Positions 47,901-62,600 of a DNA stretch of 64,000 bases are shown here, piece by piece. Origin of the DNA: Lagopus muta (lineage: Eukaryota > Chordata > Aves > Galliformes > Phasianidae); assembly GCF_023343835.1 (NCBI RefSeq), contig NC_064447.1:11180501-11244500 (forward strand), in the 5' to 3' direction. The notes below the pieces were generated by a model. It saw only the letters and a list, made by a program, of their open reading frames with translations. It was not told the DNA's origin and searched no databases. Position 1 is the stretch's first letter. Every line of letters starts with the position of its first letter. The position numbers and the translations under genes were made by a program.

Positions 47901-50900
47901 ACAACAAAGCGTTATTTTTGACCTTCTAATGCAAAAGCATCTGGTATTAGAAAAAGCCAGGGTTAAGTGACTCGTGGGAACTGACTTAAATGGGGATATT
48001 TCTTCTTCTTGGTAGGTAGGTAGAAGTCTTCCCAGACAGTCACCACTAAGAAACTCCAGAGCACTCACACGAGATGTGCTGGGATAGCAGGAAGGAACTG
48101 TGGCTGCACAGTAAAATCACAAGCTCCTTTTCTTCTGTCAGAGATTACAGGTGAGCTGCAGTTTACCCAAAGTGACTGGCTTGAACAGATTTCTCAGTCA
48201 ATGCTGCTTTGTAAATAATAAGAAAAAACCCATTTCCACAGTAAAGCATTCTGAATCTCCCAATATCTTCCTAAAGCTGTTCAAGAGCAAGAGCCCCCTT
48301 AACAACATTTTAATTGACAGTTAACTCTGACAAATACCAGATATGGGGGGCCCAACCAGGAACAATCTGAACTCAGCCTTACCTCTACATGAAGTAGAGT
48401 ACAGCTAGAGTTACCACCACCACAAACTGCAGAACAATGTCAAAATGACTTTCAATGGCTACGTTACAAGCAGGGTTTAAAAGATGGAGAAAATTAGATG
48501 TATTGCTTCCATTTGCCTTAAAAATATAATATATCTTACAAGACTTGATCCACTTTGAACAAGTTTCCCTGCCAATGAATTTTTAAAATGCGAGAGGAAG
48601 TAAAATCCTGACAGGATTGATTTGTAGAATAGTCAAGTCTTAAGAAGAGAAGTTGGAAGACATTCAAACTGAAAATGTGGTAAGCATACAGGCAGGGTTG
48701 GAGGAATACAGCAACAGGCAATAATTAGGAAGCTAGCTCAGCCACAGAGCACACTGGAGATCTATTGTAAGGAATGAGCTTCAGATAACCAGTGTGGATC
48801 AGCTTTACCTCTTCACTCCCCTCCGGAATTCAAACAGTTTCTGTCCCTCTGGAATGGAAAACACTCTTATCACTGTCCCCTGCAAAGGAAAAAAAAGTCA
48901 TCTTCCATTATCATTTCAAGTTCTCCCACTGTACATTAGCACTAGTGAGCAGAGTACAACAAACCATTTTGCTGTTAACTTAGCACTTAGCACAGCTGAT
49001 GCACACCACATACTAGCATGAAATATTTATGGAGCTTGTTTGTAAGACGTGTTTGAAGAATGGGGAAACAACAAGGTGGGAGCTACTCATGTAGAGTACA
49101 AGCTGTGCATCAAGAACAGCTCCTCTCATTACATTTGATCATGAAAACAACCATGCTTGTTATCTGTAAGCACACTCATCTGGATGCCTTTTTGCCTTTA
49201 TCAGGTGCAATCACACTACACCTTTATATTCCAAGCTTATTAGCCAGACAGCAAAGGCTTCATGCTTTTGGATTTCTACAGTTCAGACCATTTGTCATCA
49301 TGTGCCAAAGCAAGACAACTCTCTGACTTTAACTGTGTGGCTTTCATTAGAAAGATAGCATCAAAGCAATACCATCTGATTTCTAGTAAGTACCTGCACT
49401 GACAGCAGCAACACTGAGAGGACTGCCCTGATTACAGCCTGATTACAACGTACTTATTCAAATAACCTTATTATCCAACACTTTGCAGCTTGGAAGTTTA
49501 GTCAAATATAACTAACAGTTCTGAACTTTAGACTTGTTACAACTCCAGGCCTTCTTTTTTGGTACTTGTGGGCACAACTGCGCACGCTTAAAAACAAAAT
49601 TTGTTTCAGACCACTTCAGTTTATCATTGCAGGCAGATCAATAAAAGACACCTTACCTTCTCTGATGCAGTGGCAAGTTTCGAACCGCTTGCATCAAAAG
49701 CCAAAGCAGCCAAGGGACTGTCATGAGCTGGGATCATATTAGCAGCTCTCTGCAGGAGTGAATCAATCAAACAGAACCTTAGTGCAGCACACCACACGTT
49801 CACAGCTTAAATCTGTGTGTGCAAGAGCACTCAATGTAAATATGAGCCTTATTTATGGACAACAATTTCATTAACTGCTATGTGAAAGTACACAAACTAC
49901 TGAAGCACATGCACAGACAATACAAGCACAAGAAAGCTACTTAAAGACAACTCTACTAGAAGCAACTGCACTTCTACTCCATCTCTCTGCCAGCTCTATT
50001 CGATGGCCTTACTTCTCTTTGTCAATGTTCTATAATGCCTAAGTATAAAGGATACTGCAGTTTTTTTGTGGTTGGACCTGAATGTCTAGTAATTCTTCTT
50101 TGAGCACTTCGAGTCATTTCCAAGAACTGCATCTTTAGAAAGGAAAACAGTCTTCACAAAGACCCTTACCAGATTGATGGTGTCAAAGACCTGTACTTCT
50201 CCAATAGTTGCACTCCCTGGATAGGCCAGATAGCAGTTGTCATTGTTTATTGACAAAGCACACAACCCTAGAATGTATTCAGAAGTAAAAACAACAACAT
50301 AAGAAAAAAAATAATGAAAACAACAAAGCACAGTCAGAAAGAAGCAAATTCTAAACCTTAAAAGGTGAAGCTTTCTGACCTACGTTCAAACCTCGCAAAC
50401 ATCAACTCAATCATTCCCACAAGGTATCAACAGACACAGAACAGGGATAAGAAATCTCAAGAGCCAATCTGCAAGAACACTTGTTAACATAATTACTAAT
50501 AAGGTTTAGAACAAAGTAAAAATACTGTCAGACCGACACTAACTGACCAAGTAGAAGAAATCCCTCAAGCATTAGCTTTACATAGCTTTTATTTGTGCCA
50601 AGTGCTTGTAAGCATCTCTATTGCTTCCTTCTGACCTAACATTCCAGCACATCTGCACGAGCAGACCAGAACACGGAGGAGGCAGCTTAAGGCAGTTTAA
50701 CAGCACACTCACCTGCTGGATTGGGTGGCGTCTCCCTGATTGTATGCAATACCTTCATGTCTCGTATATTGTGTATATAAAGAGACTCTTCCAGACATAC
50801 TATCAGCCTCTAGACATGGGACAGATTAAATGGTGATATGAAAAGAGAATCTGTATGAAGTTATCGATTCTAAAAAATAGCATCCAAGCGCAGCTGGTGC

Positions 50901-53900
50901 CTTCCAATTCAGGAAGCTTGTACCAACCTGATGGGAAGATGAGTCTGACATGAGACACATGAGAGACCTCTTGACGAGGCTTCAGTGCTGCAGTAGTGCT
51001 CTCAGGCACTTGAACTGCCCAGCATACCTGACTTCTCTCAACCACACCATTGTAAATTGATTTAAATGAAAACGATTTACTCTACTAGATTGAGTAAGCA
51101 AGCCAGAACCTTCCTCTGTACCTATTTCACCCTTACTCTGCCTGCCCATGTGTATTTCTCTCCCTCTAGAGGCCAATTCACATGTGGGCCCCACTTCCTG
51201 CTTTGGCTAGAAAGAAAAACATACAAGACTTTTAAAAACTGTTTATAGAGCCTATTACTTATTCATACTCATTTGTGAGGTACTTCAAAAACAAACAAAC
51301 AATTAAAGTTCTTCAACGCCTCATCTGCCCTTTGGTGACTGCATCTGGACAGCTGTTTAACGAGACCTGACCCACTTACTGCTACCTCATGGTGTCAGAA
51401 ACAACAGCAGTCACTGCCTCCTTACAATTTTAAGCAGGAATCCCATTACCTCACACCTGATTCTGAGGGCAGAGACGGGCACTAAGAAGAGTTCATCATT
51501 CAGATGCTATTTTCTCCACTTCAAATGAACTGGTTGAAGACAAAACCGTATGTGCAGAAGAACCTGCCAATGCCTCAGTACTACAAGCACCCCACTTAAA
51601 AACTACATCAGATCAGTGACTGCATCTCAAGGATTCAAACTGTTTTTAAAAATGATAAAAACAATTTGAGGTTTAAGTTTTGGCCCATTAGAAATTGTTG
51701 CCCCCACGTATTTTCAGTTGGAATTGTCCTGTGATCCTAAACATGCAAGGGGCCATGGCAGGCCTCCAGTGCAACCACCCCCTCAAAGCAGGGTCAGCAA
51801 CGTGGTCAGACCAGCCTGCTGAAGGCATTCTGGCAAAACATGTAAACACAGAACCAGAAGTTCTTCACCAAACAGGGTTACTCAGATGCCATAAAATATT
51901 CCATCTACAGCTGGAAACATAGAAATTAATTTCAAGTAGCAGTTCTGTCACCAAAGGAAAAGCCACCCACCAGAGAAACTGCTGGAATAAGCCCTACAAG
52001 CCCTCTTGCTTTCACTACAATTATTACTCACCTGCCTATTGAGTTTGACAGCCAGGATGGTGTTGGAGTAACTGTAGTTGCAAATCTCTGTCCCCTTCTT
52101 AAAGTGACAAACCTTCAGCTTGCGTGGAGCTTTAAGGCTGACGATGGCCACCAGACTGCTGGAGAACAGCCTCTCCACAATGCACACATCTTCAGTGTCA
52201 GCTGAGGAACCACAGCAAGGGAGGGGAAACAAAACACAGAGGGAGATTTCAGGGAAAGAGAACCATGTGTATTAACAGGGAATGCAGAGCAAGGCAATAC
52301 AATCTAAGAACACAGACATTCTGGCACAATGGCCGAGTTAAGGCAGGATGGATAGTGAAGATCCAGAAACTTAGCACTCTGTTTTCTTTCCTCTAAAGCA
52401 ATGCCATGAGCCTGCACCCCATATTTCCCCATAAAGTAAAAGAAGAAGATTATGTAAAGAAGCTGCTAAACACACTTGTCTTAAAACTGTTTCAGCCCCT
52501 GACGTTATTCATGTATTTTTTAAATACACAACGGATCACATTGATACTACCTAAAACCAATTTAAACAGCAATCCCTGAATCACAGTCTGCATGCATAGC
52601 CACAAGACAGCTTTAATTTTACGTTCTGCTACAAGAGCACTGGGATACAGAGGAGGAGCCCAAGCCATCATTCAAAACCTGGGGACGACAGCAGGAGCAG
52701 AGCCTGGGATCTGCAGCAGAGAAATACTTCCAGAGCATCTGCTGTACTGGACCAAACTGGTAGGAGCCCAAACCCCACCAGTGGCACCCTGGCACTTTTG
52801 TTTCTCCTTCTCATGAGGTTTTGACTCACCCTCCAGGCACTGCCTTCATAGCAGCTTTTAAGCAACCCACAGAAACACACTTCAAAACAATATGGGGGCA
52901 CTTAACACTCTCAGCAGACAGCCTACTCCCTTGCTGGATAAACTGCACTCAGAAACAAAGCCAGCTGTACACAGGCTTCTGACACTAGAGCAGAATGAAC
53001 GAAAAGCTATTGCACGTCAAGAAAAAGCAGGAGTTCCCCCATCCTGCAGCTCTCCCACGGCTGCTGGCTACATCTGCCCTTCCCTTAGAGGAAGGAATCA
53101 AGACATGAGCCTGTGGCACTGATCTGTGGAAACGGCCACACTCCTCAGAAATGGGAATCTGGACTGGGTCAGTGCTTAACGTGTCTGAAATGACAGAACT
53201 GCCAGAAGACAAAAGAAAACAGCCAGCTTATTTCTGAAGGCTTCTGTTTTGACCCAGAGGCTTACCAAACAATTGGCACCAAACAATTGGCACCGTTCTC
53301 ATCACTGATGACAGGAATTCCATGAGGAAAAAAACAGAACCTTCTAACATTCTCAGTGCACTACAATGCCATCGCTGTGTAACACACCAGCTTTGAAAGT
53401 ACTTTCTTTGGGCAGTTATTTCAAGAAAAAGAACAGAAAATATTTAATTCTGTACACAAGAGCAAGAAAGCAAGAGCCTCCCTGCAGAAAAGAAGGGGGG
53501 TTTATAATGAGCATTTTCAGTCTTCATGCAACATAATTGACTTTTATCCAAATCTAATAAGCAAGATTGTATTTTTCCAGAGAAGACAAAACTGCTCACA
53601 GAGGCTTTGAAAATTCAATTTCCTCACTTTTGCAAAAGGGATAATGTGTTTTAGAAACGAGTTTGTTTTCAAGGAATTTCTCTCCATTTTCCAGATGCCA
53701 CACACAGCACAACGCTTGAAGAAGATGAACACAAAAATCTGTTTCAATAACCTCATGCATAGACTTCAAGATGCAGAAAAGTAACATAAAAGATTCCCAA
53801 TCTTTTGACAGTACAGGTTATCAGCCTTCCATCCCAGCCCAGAGCCCTCCACAATAACAGCATCCTTTCAGAAGAGCCAGAGAGGAGTGGTGCACGGAGA

Positions 53901-56674
53901 CCCCAGACCACAGCCTGATTGCCCCCTGATCCTTGAGGCTGGGGAGGGAATACTCAGCTTCTTTCCCCATCCAGGGGCAGCTGCTGGGACTTGTTTTGCT
54001 CCCAAGAAGGCAGGAGAACTGGTATTTCAGAGCTGGAACAGCAGCAGAGAACCAGTGAAGAAGTGCTGTCCTATCCTGTGCTGATGCAGATTAGCCAGCA
54101 GGGAAGGACACCATCAGGAACCCAACTGCTATGGGCATGGGGAAGAAATAAAACAACAAACCTCCAAAACTGAAAGCACCTAAGAGGTATAAACATTCTC
54201 AGATTGTTACCACGAGGAGACTTCCTATACTACGACACAGCGACTTTCCAGAGAAAAGCTCTGTGCCTGTCCTGTAATTCAATTCACTTTAAAAATACAG
54301 GATGCACCTCTGTTCCTTTGTCTTCTCCTAACAGGAAGAAATGATAAAAGTCCCTTCACAGCTGCCAAGTCATTTATGCTTCCTAATGAGCAACCATTCA
54401 GAAGCACCAGGATAGACTGCACATCCTACAGCCAGCTGACCCGAATTAATCATATCTTTAATGGAACCTGTTAAGTCCTATAGCAATGCTGTTTGGCTTC
54501 TTTTCCTATTTGTATTTGTTTTACAAACTATATCTATATGCATGTATTTGTATTTTCTATCCACTGTGAGCACCACCAGCAAGTCAGACTGAAAATACAG
54601 TAAAAACAAAGAGCTGCAAAACAGTGTAAGCATCAACAGGGAGAGAAGAACGGGCAACCGTAACAAAGTTACAGTTTCATGAACACAACATGCACCAGAG
54701 CTGGTCAGAAGCAGCTCGATTACAGTCAGATGTGCTTCTATTCCATTTTTAATCCAGGTGCATGAATAAGTTCTAAATATTCATTAGGCCTCCAAAAACC
54801 CTCCAATCCAAAACTCATTTTTATCAACTGAGCAGGGAGTCGGGTGATCTGCATCACGGTGATGTCTGTAACAGGGACAAAGAAACCTCCCATTCTTCTT
54901 AGTTGTTCTGTCAAATAAGTGACAGCCAGAGCATATGTTGTAATTTACCTCGGGCATCCACATTAAGAACTTGCAGATCACCCAAAGAACAAGGTCCTGA
55001 CCAGTGCTCACCCAAAGCAGTCTTCAGAACCACGCAGCCCTGGGGTTCTATGATTCTATGTACAAACTGAACTGGAGGCAGGGGCCTCAAAATACTTTTC
55101 CTTCCTAGGAGGTACCAGAAAAGCCCACCACCCCCATGCTGAGGTTACAGTTTTAAACATGCATTGGTGGCAAGCCCAAGACTAGAAACTATTTAACTAT
55201 ATATACAAAAAACTCAAGCATTTAGATGAGCAGAGGCCAAGTCAGATGGCTTACACAGGTCAAACCACCAGGTTTTCTATTAAAAGTCATCTTGCATTCC
55301 GTGCTCCATGTCTACAGACTTAAGGGTCACAGAGGAAAATTTCTAATATGAAAGGTTAAGCTAATGCAGGCAGCCCAGAATAGACAGGACCTGAATCAGC
55401 AGCTCTAGCTTCCAATCCCAGCTGCTCCACTGCAATATTCTGAATGAAGTACTTTATCCTACCTATACTTTGTGTTTCAAGGACTACCTTGAAAGTTCAG
55501 CTCAACCTCTCCCAGTACGTTTCTTCAGTGTCTCATGTAACAGGAGTCCTCTTCACTGGGTCTCTTCGGGTCACACCAGGGCAGATACTGCAAGTGCCTA
55601 ACATACTACAGAAGTCAGGTACCCGATTTCAACAGCATCAAATGGAATTCAAGTCACCCATTAACCAGTACAACCAGACCATGACTCAGTGGGGCAGATG
55701 GAGCTGCAACACAATTCACCCGACCACAAGGGCCTCATTTAAACGTCACAGTTACTCCTTTCCACTGACTGTACACCAGAGCAGGCTGTAACCACAGATA
55801 ATAGCTGATCTGAATCACACACCACATCCAAACTTCTGATGACACAAGGTCGGGTCACTTTGGGAATGGAGTCCAAAGACAATTCTGCTGTGATACACCA
55901 GGACTCTTGTGTGCAGGCTGATGTGGTGGCTACTGGTTGCCTCTGCCTTATAAGAAAGGGAGGGCTGCTTGCTCTCAGCTTTCACTGAACCACCAAACCA
56001 TCTTAAAAAAGAGGAAGAAAGTTGGGAAAGCAGGGTTACTGCTTCTTCTCCAGGCGTACCTCCATTTTATCTCATATCCTGCTTAACTGTGACCCATACT
56101 TGAAAAGTCACCAGAATTTAGATTATCCAGCCTTTTGAATGGGTGAAGCTGCAGCTATTGTGTTTCACTGCAGAGATTAGGATTCAAAAATGATGACCAG
56201 GGCTTTGGATTTTTTGATAAGACTATAGGAGTGGTGACCTGCCCCAAAAAAGCCAGTACAGAGACCCCAAAGACACTCTCAAACAGTGTTGTTTTTTTGT
56301 TATACCCAGGTGCTACATTACTTGGCTGCTGGTCATAAAACTAGAAAAGCAAAGAGGTTCTCTTGGCTATTACCAAATTCCACAGCCTACCTTCTAAATT
56401 TAAATATGTAACACTGACACAGGCTTACCATGATAGCAATCAATTGTTTTGTATTTGTGTGTTATTTCACCATACACTTGAGGTTCTGCTCACATGACAT
56501 TCAAACAACCAGTGAAAAAACAGAACAGTCTTATTCTTCCTGAATTCAACCAATGGAATAAAAAAACACAAATAATAAAAAGGATACTCACTGCATTCAT
56601 AGATCTGCTCTAATTTGTCCACAGAAGAGAGAGAGAAGAACTTGTAGCCTGATTTACTGCCAACTGCAAGGGAT
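43935..56674 (-). CDS. WIPI2: WIPI2, PI3P-binding autophagy WD-repeat protein (5' partial)
   Basis: PROPPIN-family beta-propeller that binds PI3P on forming autophagosomes and recruits the ATG16L1 complex for LC3 lipidation (family knowledge). Exons, 5' to 3' on the minus strand: 56674-56592, 52201-52032, 50809-50713, 50267-50170, 49749-49657, 48879-48809, 47872-47765, 47021-46857, 45929-45822, 44997-44867, 44047-43935. They total 1,237 nt in frame: a split codon, then 411 residues and TGA. Key blocks: [72 protein letters not shown], and FEFRRGVKR with the FRRG phosphoinositide-binding motif. Then comes [20 protein letters not shown], and the C-terminus [11 protein letters not shown]. Only about 24 N-terminal residues lie right of the window, fitting the 436-residue isoform with the NT-SLAVGS junction. 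Intact as far as seen. Confidence 0.96.
48809..48879 (-). CDS. WIPI2: WIPI2 exon with the FRRG lipid-binding motif
   Basis: Encodes [20 protein letters not shown] followed by GVKR. The F-R-R-G signature of PROPPINs supplies the two arginines that bind PI3P and PI(3,5)P2 in neighbouring pockets. Acceptor CTTTGCAG, donor GTAAAG, ending in phase 2. Confidence 0.93.
51735..51830 (-). mobile_element. Possible CR1 remnant
   Basis: GGCCTCCAGTGCAACCACCC and CTCAAAGCAGGGTCAGCAAC resemble the antisense of an internal CR1 3' segment. Diverged and short. Confidence 0.45.
52032..52201 (-). CDS. WIPI2: WIPI2 exon: first propeller blades
   Basis: Encodes [40 protein letters not shown], and [17 protein letters not shown]. 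Nearly identical to the mammalian protein as remembered. The acidic/arginine surface between blades 2 and 3 of WIPI2b is the known ATG16L1 contact; part of it falls here. Acceptor CCTCAG, donor GTGAGT. Confidence 0.93.
53265..53298 (+). repeat. Short direct duplication
   Basis: ACCAAACAATTGGC occurs twice back to back, a 15-bp tandem duplication in a WIPI2 intron, typical of replication slippage. Confidence 0.85.
54990..55062 (+). mobile_element. Possible CR1 3' terminus
   Basis: Ends in TTCTATGATTCTATG at 55,046-55,060, the tandem octamer-like terminus typical of CR1, here in plus orientation. The sequence upstream is only weakly similar, so the body may be heavily diverged. Confidence 0.5.
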
Positions 56675-59600
56675 CTGAAAAAGAAACCGAGTCCATCAAG
56701 AACATAAACGACACTGGCTGCGAATCCCCCTTGGAGAGACTCCTACCCCATCTCACACCTCGGGTAACCCAGTAAGAAGAGAAAGTTTGACCAAGAAAAG
56801 CCATCACACACAGATAATTTCCTGAACTCTTTAAAGAGTTTGAGAATTACCCCAGCTGTGCAGTCCTGATCACATCTGATGAGATTACTGGTCCCAGCTT
56901 ACAGCCCAATGGAGGCCGATCATTTCCCCAGTTCCACAGAAACCAAAAGCTTCAGTGTGGAGGAAAGATGACTTGAATAATGCAACATAAACCACTGCCA
57001 TCATTTCCTCATCCTGAGAGGTGACCTACAAGACCTTTTAAACTGAGGCTGTCCGGGGATTTTTTGCCTTTTATACTGTAACCTTCCCCAAGCACCCCAG
57101 GAGAGCTTTCATATATATATAAAAAAGGAATTAAATACTGCCAAATTGAATTTTCTCTGCTTTTACTTGATGACACTCCAGCATCCCCAAAGAACACCGT
57201 TAGGTCTCAGTAGTGCAAACACTCGTGCTGAATCTCTGATCAGAGGTGCTCCCAAAAATGCTCCTCGCTGATGTTAAACAGATTTTAACAGCAGCAGAAC
57301 ATTAAAGATGAACGACCAGCCATTCTTTCCACCATTACTCCATTTTCACACTCTGCCCACAGCCCGATGCCTTTTCCAGTAAAGAAAGGTATTACATTCT
57401 GAGCTCAAAAAAACCTTTAGGCTCAACTGGCAGCTCCTCACACACCAAAGCAGCTATAGAAAATTAACAGTAAACACAGCAGTATGGAAGTGCATCACTG
57501 TACTTACAGCTCATATTTATTACTGTTGGGACACACGAAGCTGATAGATAAACACAGAGCATTTCAACGTGCCAAGCCGTGGAAGCCTTTCAATAAGAGG
57601 CTCAGCCCCAATCCTGTCAACCCCCAAACTGCCCTCCTGAACCCTGCAGGATGCCTCACTTCCACTCACGCACTGACAATTCGTTCTGTGCTCAGAATAC
57701 AACACATCCCTGGATTCCTTTTTCCTCTCCTGTATTCTCTCTCACGTTTCCAATGCCAATCCTTCTTAGACTTCAAGGCCCCCAGAAAATCAAAACCTGT
57801 TCCTAAACTGCTCATCCTCCTGAATTAAGGTTCCAAGCAGCCAAAGCGACTTCTGCACGATAGCATGGCGTCCTCTGCTAGGAAAAAAGACACAGCTGGA
57901 ACAGCCTGCTTAAGGAATTACATTTAAGAAGTCTGAAACGCTCAAATTAAAAGATTCGCCATCTAGGCAAGAGAAATAAACCTCTCCAGATGCAATAACC
58001 ATGATATTAAAAAAGGAAAAAAGATATTAGGCTCGGAGACAGAGAAGCTATAAAACCAAATTTCGTTGCTGCTCTTCTAAGCCACTCTAGAAATACCAGG
58101 TTTAATTTCATTTCAGGAGGAGTTGCTATGCTCAGCAGAACGCCTCTGATTATTTGCTGAAGACTCCTCATTGTTTTTCCTGACTTTTGGACAACTCAAT
58201 GAAAATCCCAATGTCACAGAAACACGAAATTATTATTTGGTCTAAGAGAAGCTACAGATCACCTTTTTCATTGTTTCCCTCAAAGGAAAGGGCAATGCAG
58301 AATGACATGGAAACCGTCGCATCACAAAGGCAGGCGAGCATTCAATTCAACTGAAAATAAAGGAGTCACAAGATGCCTTGCAATATGAAAGAAATCCACC
58401 TAAGACATAGGATGAGCACCTCAGTGAGAACTCCATTTTGCCAAAGAGCATGCTAATACTGCTGTGTCACTGACACCACAAAGTAAACCCATTTCCCTTG
58501 CCCTGCTGACCACCCATTCTTCATCGAAGTAAGCCCTAAGCAATGGCTGAAGAGAGCTGCATCCATGCCAAAAACCATTCCATCGAGTAGAAGCCAAAAG
58601 AAAGGCAGCATAGAAGAGATCTTTCCATCCATTGGCAACTGCTTTTTGTTACTTCTTCCTGGATCAAAGTCATGATGAACTCACAAAACATTTGCACACA
58701 AAAAGTTTCAGCTCACGTCAGCATAACTGAACTCATCACCATCATACCCACACAAGGGTAGCCAAGAAAATCAACCATTTTTCCTCTTGGTTTTGGAGGG
58801 TTTGTTTCTTTCTTCAAGTCACTCCTGAATTACTTGTTATGAAACCACTGGAAAAAGGCTTTTTAAAATGTAACAAGAGAATCCAGGAGGCTAATTTGTA
58901 TCAGTACCATCCTAACGACTTGAAATCCCATCTTCCATGACACCACCGTTACACTTAAGCCCTGCAGACACTCGATAGCTTCCTAAATGACCAAATCCCA
59001 CAGAACGAGGCTCTTGGCAAAATTACCTCACCTCCTGAAAACGTGCTGCCAGATGGGAAGAAATGTGATCAATAAGCCATTCAACCAGTGCTCAGACGGG
59101 CAGTGGCCAACACGAAGACACTGCGATTCATCAACAGAAGCTCCTTTAACATCATGGCTGTTATGCTTTATTATCACCAATTTTCAAAAGCCGGTGAGAG
59201 GCTGGAATTGAAAAGAGATCAATATCCCCCAAACTGCCATTTTTTTTTCCTACCATCACACCACACAGGTGTTCTTTCAGTGCAGCCCCTATCACAAGCC
59301 TTACATTGCACCCTTGGAGCTATTCCACCATCAAGGTTTTTCCCCAGTACAAAACTACCAACGCAGCTGTGATTTATGGAACTGCATTTACCCACTTATT
59401 TTTTTTTCCTCCCAAGATAATGCTGCAGTTTGATTCAAGACTACGTAAATCTTGAAAGCATTTTCAAGAGCAGCTGTCATAAATAATTCAAATTAACCTC
59501 ATCAAGCAACCGGTGCTTAGAAATATTTCACGTGCTCCCCTGGAGATGCTGACATTCCCTGTGAGGGCACCCACCTGCAGTGGGAAATCAGCTGGGTCCA

Positions 59601-62600
59601 TCAGCACAAGCCTTTTCAGATGGGTTAGGAACTGGTACAGGTTTTCTTTTGCTCCCTTAATATGAATTATTTTCCCCCCTAATATGAATGTAGAAGAGAG
59701 AAAACCGGTTTCACCATTTTCATTATCATAGAGGACTTGCAGGACAAACACGACTCCAGAAGTCATTACTATTTTAAATAACTGGTTAATTAAACCTCCT
59801 TTCATTATGATACAGTCTCATTATACTAATGTTCCAATTCATTTAAGATCCAATGTAAATTTCTAAGGAGAAAACATTTTGTGAACAAATCTTATGATGA
59901 AGAGGGGAAAAATAATAAACAGTGAAATGGAATACTGATAGAATTACTGGAAATGCTCACTTGGCTCTGTTTTCACCTCCCAGCTGTCTGCCAAAATCCA
60001 AGCTGTAACATCTTCTAGACACATCTTAATAGGAAGGTCAGCAATGTTGGTATTTCAGTAACAGATAATGCAGAGAACTCATACACAAAAGATTTATCAG
60101 CAGCACCAAGAACTAAAATGCTTTTCACATTGCCTCTTACATTAGGAAAGGAATTACTGCAAATTTAAACCTGCTACAGCAGAAGAAAACCTCCCCTGCC
60201 CATCACTTAGCATGCAGCAATAGCCCAGGACAACAGAAGGTTCAGAATCCAAGCACACATCGCTGCTCTCAGGCCAAACTCCTGTGCAAACTCACACACT
60301 GTGGAACAGCCTCTCTCATCCAGAATCATTAAGCAAGCCACCTCAGCTGCCACCTCCACTGCAGTCAGAGCAACAAGTGACTGCTTCTCTCAGCTCTCTC
60401 CTGAATGAGAGCTACCTGATCGCCTCCTCCTTCCTTCTTTCCTTTTCAATTCAGCTTTAAAGCCTTCTTAGCATAAAGATCTCTCCTGTCCTCCAGCACC
60501 ATAAGTGACACCCGAACCTATGAGAACGAGGCAGAGAAGTGAACGCTCAGTGCCCAGCACTCCGTGCTCTTTGCACAAGCAGTTCAACAGCAAAATCAAG
60601 AGAAGACAGCTTTAATACAGAGATTCCAGCATCACCAGGTAATTACAACACAACTCCCCTAACAAGAAACATATTCTACAGCTTCAGAACTATGAACATT
60701 TACTCAGAACATAGAATCAGGATGGACTGACACCTGCCTCCTGCAGCTCCATACGTAATGAAGGCAGAGGCCTTGCAAACCAGGCTTCCTGATGTTTCCA
60801 TCAGAAATCCAAATGCAAGGCTCTGTTTTGTCCTCTCATTAGCACTGTATTCAAAACTACTGCAACTATTTGGTTTTCAAGTGTCATTACTTAATTACTT
60901 ATTCTTAAAATGCAATTAAAGCTTTTCTGAAGTTTGCTGACTTCTGTTATTTCCTAAGTTACTGACATACAATTTGTAAACGGAACCCAAAGATCATTTA
61001 AGCTAAAAACTATGCTCTTTCAAAGGCATTTCTTTAGGAATATTTGTGTAACAATTCAGAGACCAAGAGCTTTACCTATTTTACAGGTGCATATCAACTT
61101 TGAGACCTTCAAGCCTTGCTTTACAAGCTACTCACCTTTACCAAGAGCGGGCACGGATGCTTCTACAAAATATTGAGCTCCTCTCACAAGCTTTAAACCT
61201 CAGGATGGAAACGTGCCATACAGCACCTCTCCCAGAGGGAACACAAGCAGTGCTCAAGAGCTCTTACATGGTGCTCTTACTAAGCATCTGTCATTACAGA
61301 TTTGCAGTGCTGAAACACACCTGGCACCACCATCACCGAGAGCCTCTGCGGCTCCGTTCTGACTTCTGCTCCGTCAGCTTGCTTATCTGTAAGCCAGAGC
61401 TTCTGCCAGGCCAAGTTGTGCAATGATTGATTTACAGGGGGAGAAGGGCCAGGGCCAAACAAGCGTGCCAACATCATCTGAAAGTGACCTCCTCTGTTCT
61501 TCCTTGATGAAAATATATCGTATCAAAGAGAAGCCACAAACAACCTGCTTCTGTTGCTTCATAGGTGGAGCGTTCTCTGGCAGTTCCACTCCCTGCCAAT
61601 ACCTCCAAACCCCGATGTAAACAAAGCTTAGGGAAATAAGGAATAAATAAGCAAGACAGCCTATGTAATAATGCAGATGCAATTTCAAGAGACAAGACAG
61701 CATCACTGCGCATAGCATCTACAAATGAACATCAAAAAAAGTTAAAAACTGAAGGAAAAAAGCTAGAATCAAGTTAGAGAAAACATCTCAGTGGTCAGGA
61801 ATTGGGACAACTGGAAAAAGCTGTAGCAACATTTACACTGACAATGTTCCTTTAAGCACCAGCAGTCCAAACTCCCAAGGATAAAAACCATCAGTAAGCA
61901 CATCCCTTTCCTACAGGAGGCAGTCACTGATCACCAAACCTTCCACACAGACTACAAAAACACCTGTTCTTACCACCTACTCCTAAGTGTCTTTTTCTGA
62001 TGCGCAGCAATCGGCTTTGCTATCCAGGTAAGCCAGAGAAATTAGAGCACGCATGGAACTGGCACTCTGCTGAAGCTTTAACACACAGACAATGCACTCA
62101 CATAATTTACTTTTCAGTTTTGTCTGCCGGCAGTTTTTCTAATTATAAAGCACACCTTAAAATATGATGTGAGCTTTGCTGACTGGAAGGATATAAACAA
62201 AGCTTGTCTTTCACATGCTGGCTGAAAGAACTGCATTTGCTCACTCTGCCTGTCTCAAAAAGGACTTACTACTTAGAATGCAAGTTTTAAACAAGCAAGC
62301 TTTTGAAGGCCCAGCATGGGAAAGTGTAATTCATCCCTAATAAGAGCTCTTCATCTCTCCTCACCTGGTAAATGGTAATCTTCTAGATGTCTAGAGGAGC
62401 ATACCAATAAACCCAGACAGCTGACCTCTTGTTTCTCTATTCAAACAAGAAATTAACACATATCATAAGCAGAAAAAAATATGGAGGAAAAAAAAACCAA
62501 TAAAACCTTCTTAAGTTCTCAAGTTAAGGCACTCACAATCACTAAGTCATACTCAGTTTAAGAACTAGAATACAAGTTGGCTATCTGTGTCACACAGCAA

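Larger units (their letters stand above)
52202..56591 (-). other. WIPI2 intron (4.4 kb)
   Basis: Phases join exactly across it (TGC A plus CT), so no constitutive exon is missing. Contains a CR1-like terminus near 55,046 and a short tandem duplication near 53,265. Confidence 0.65.
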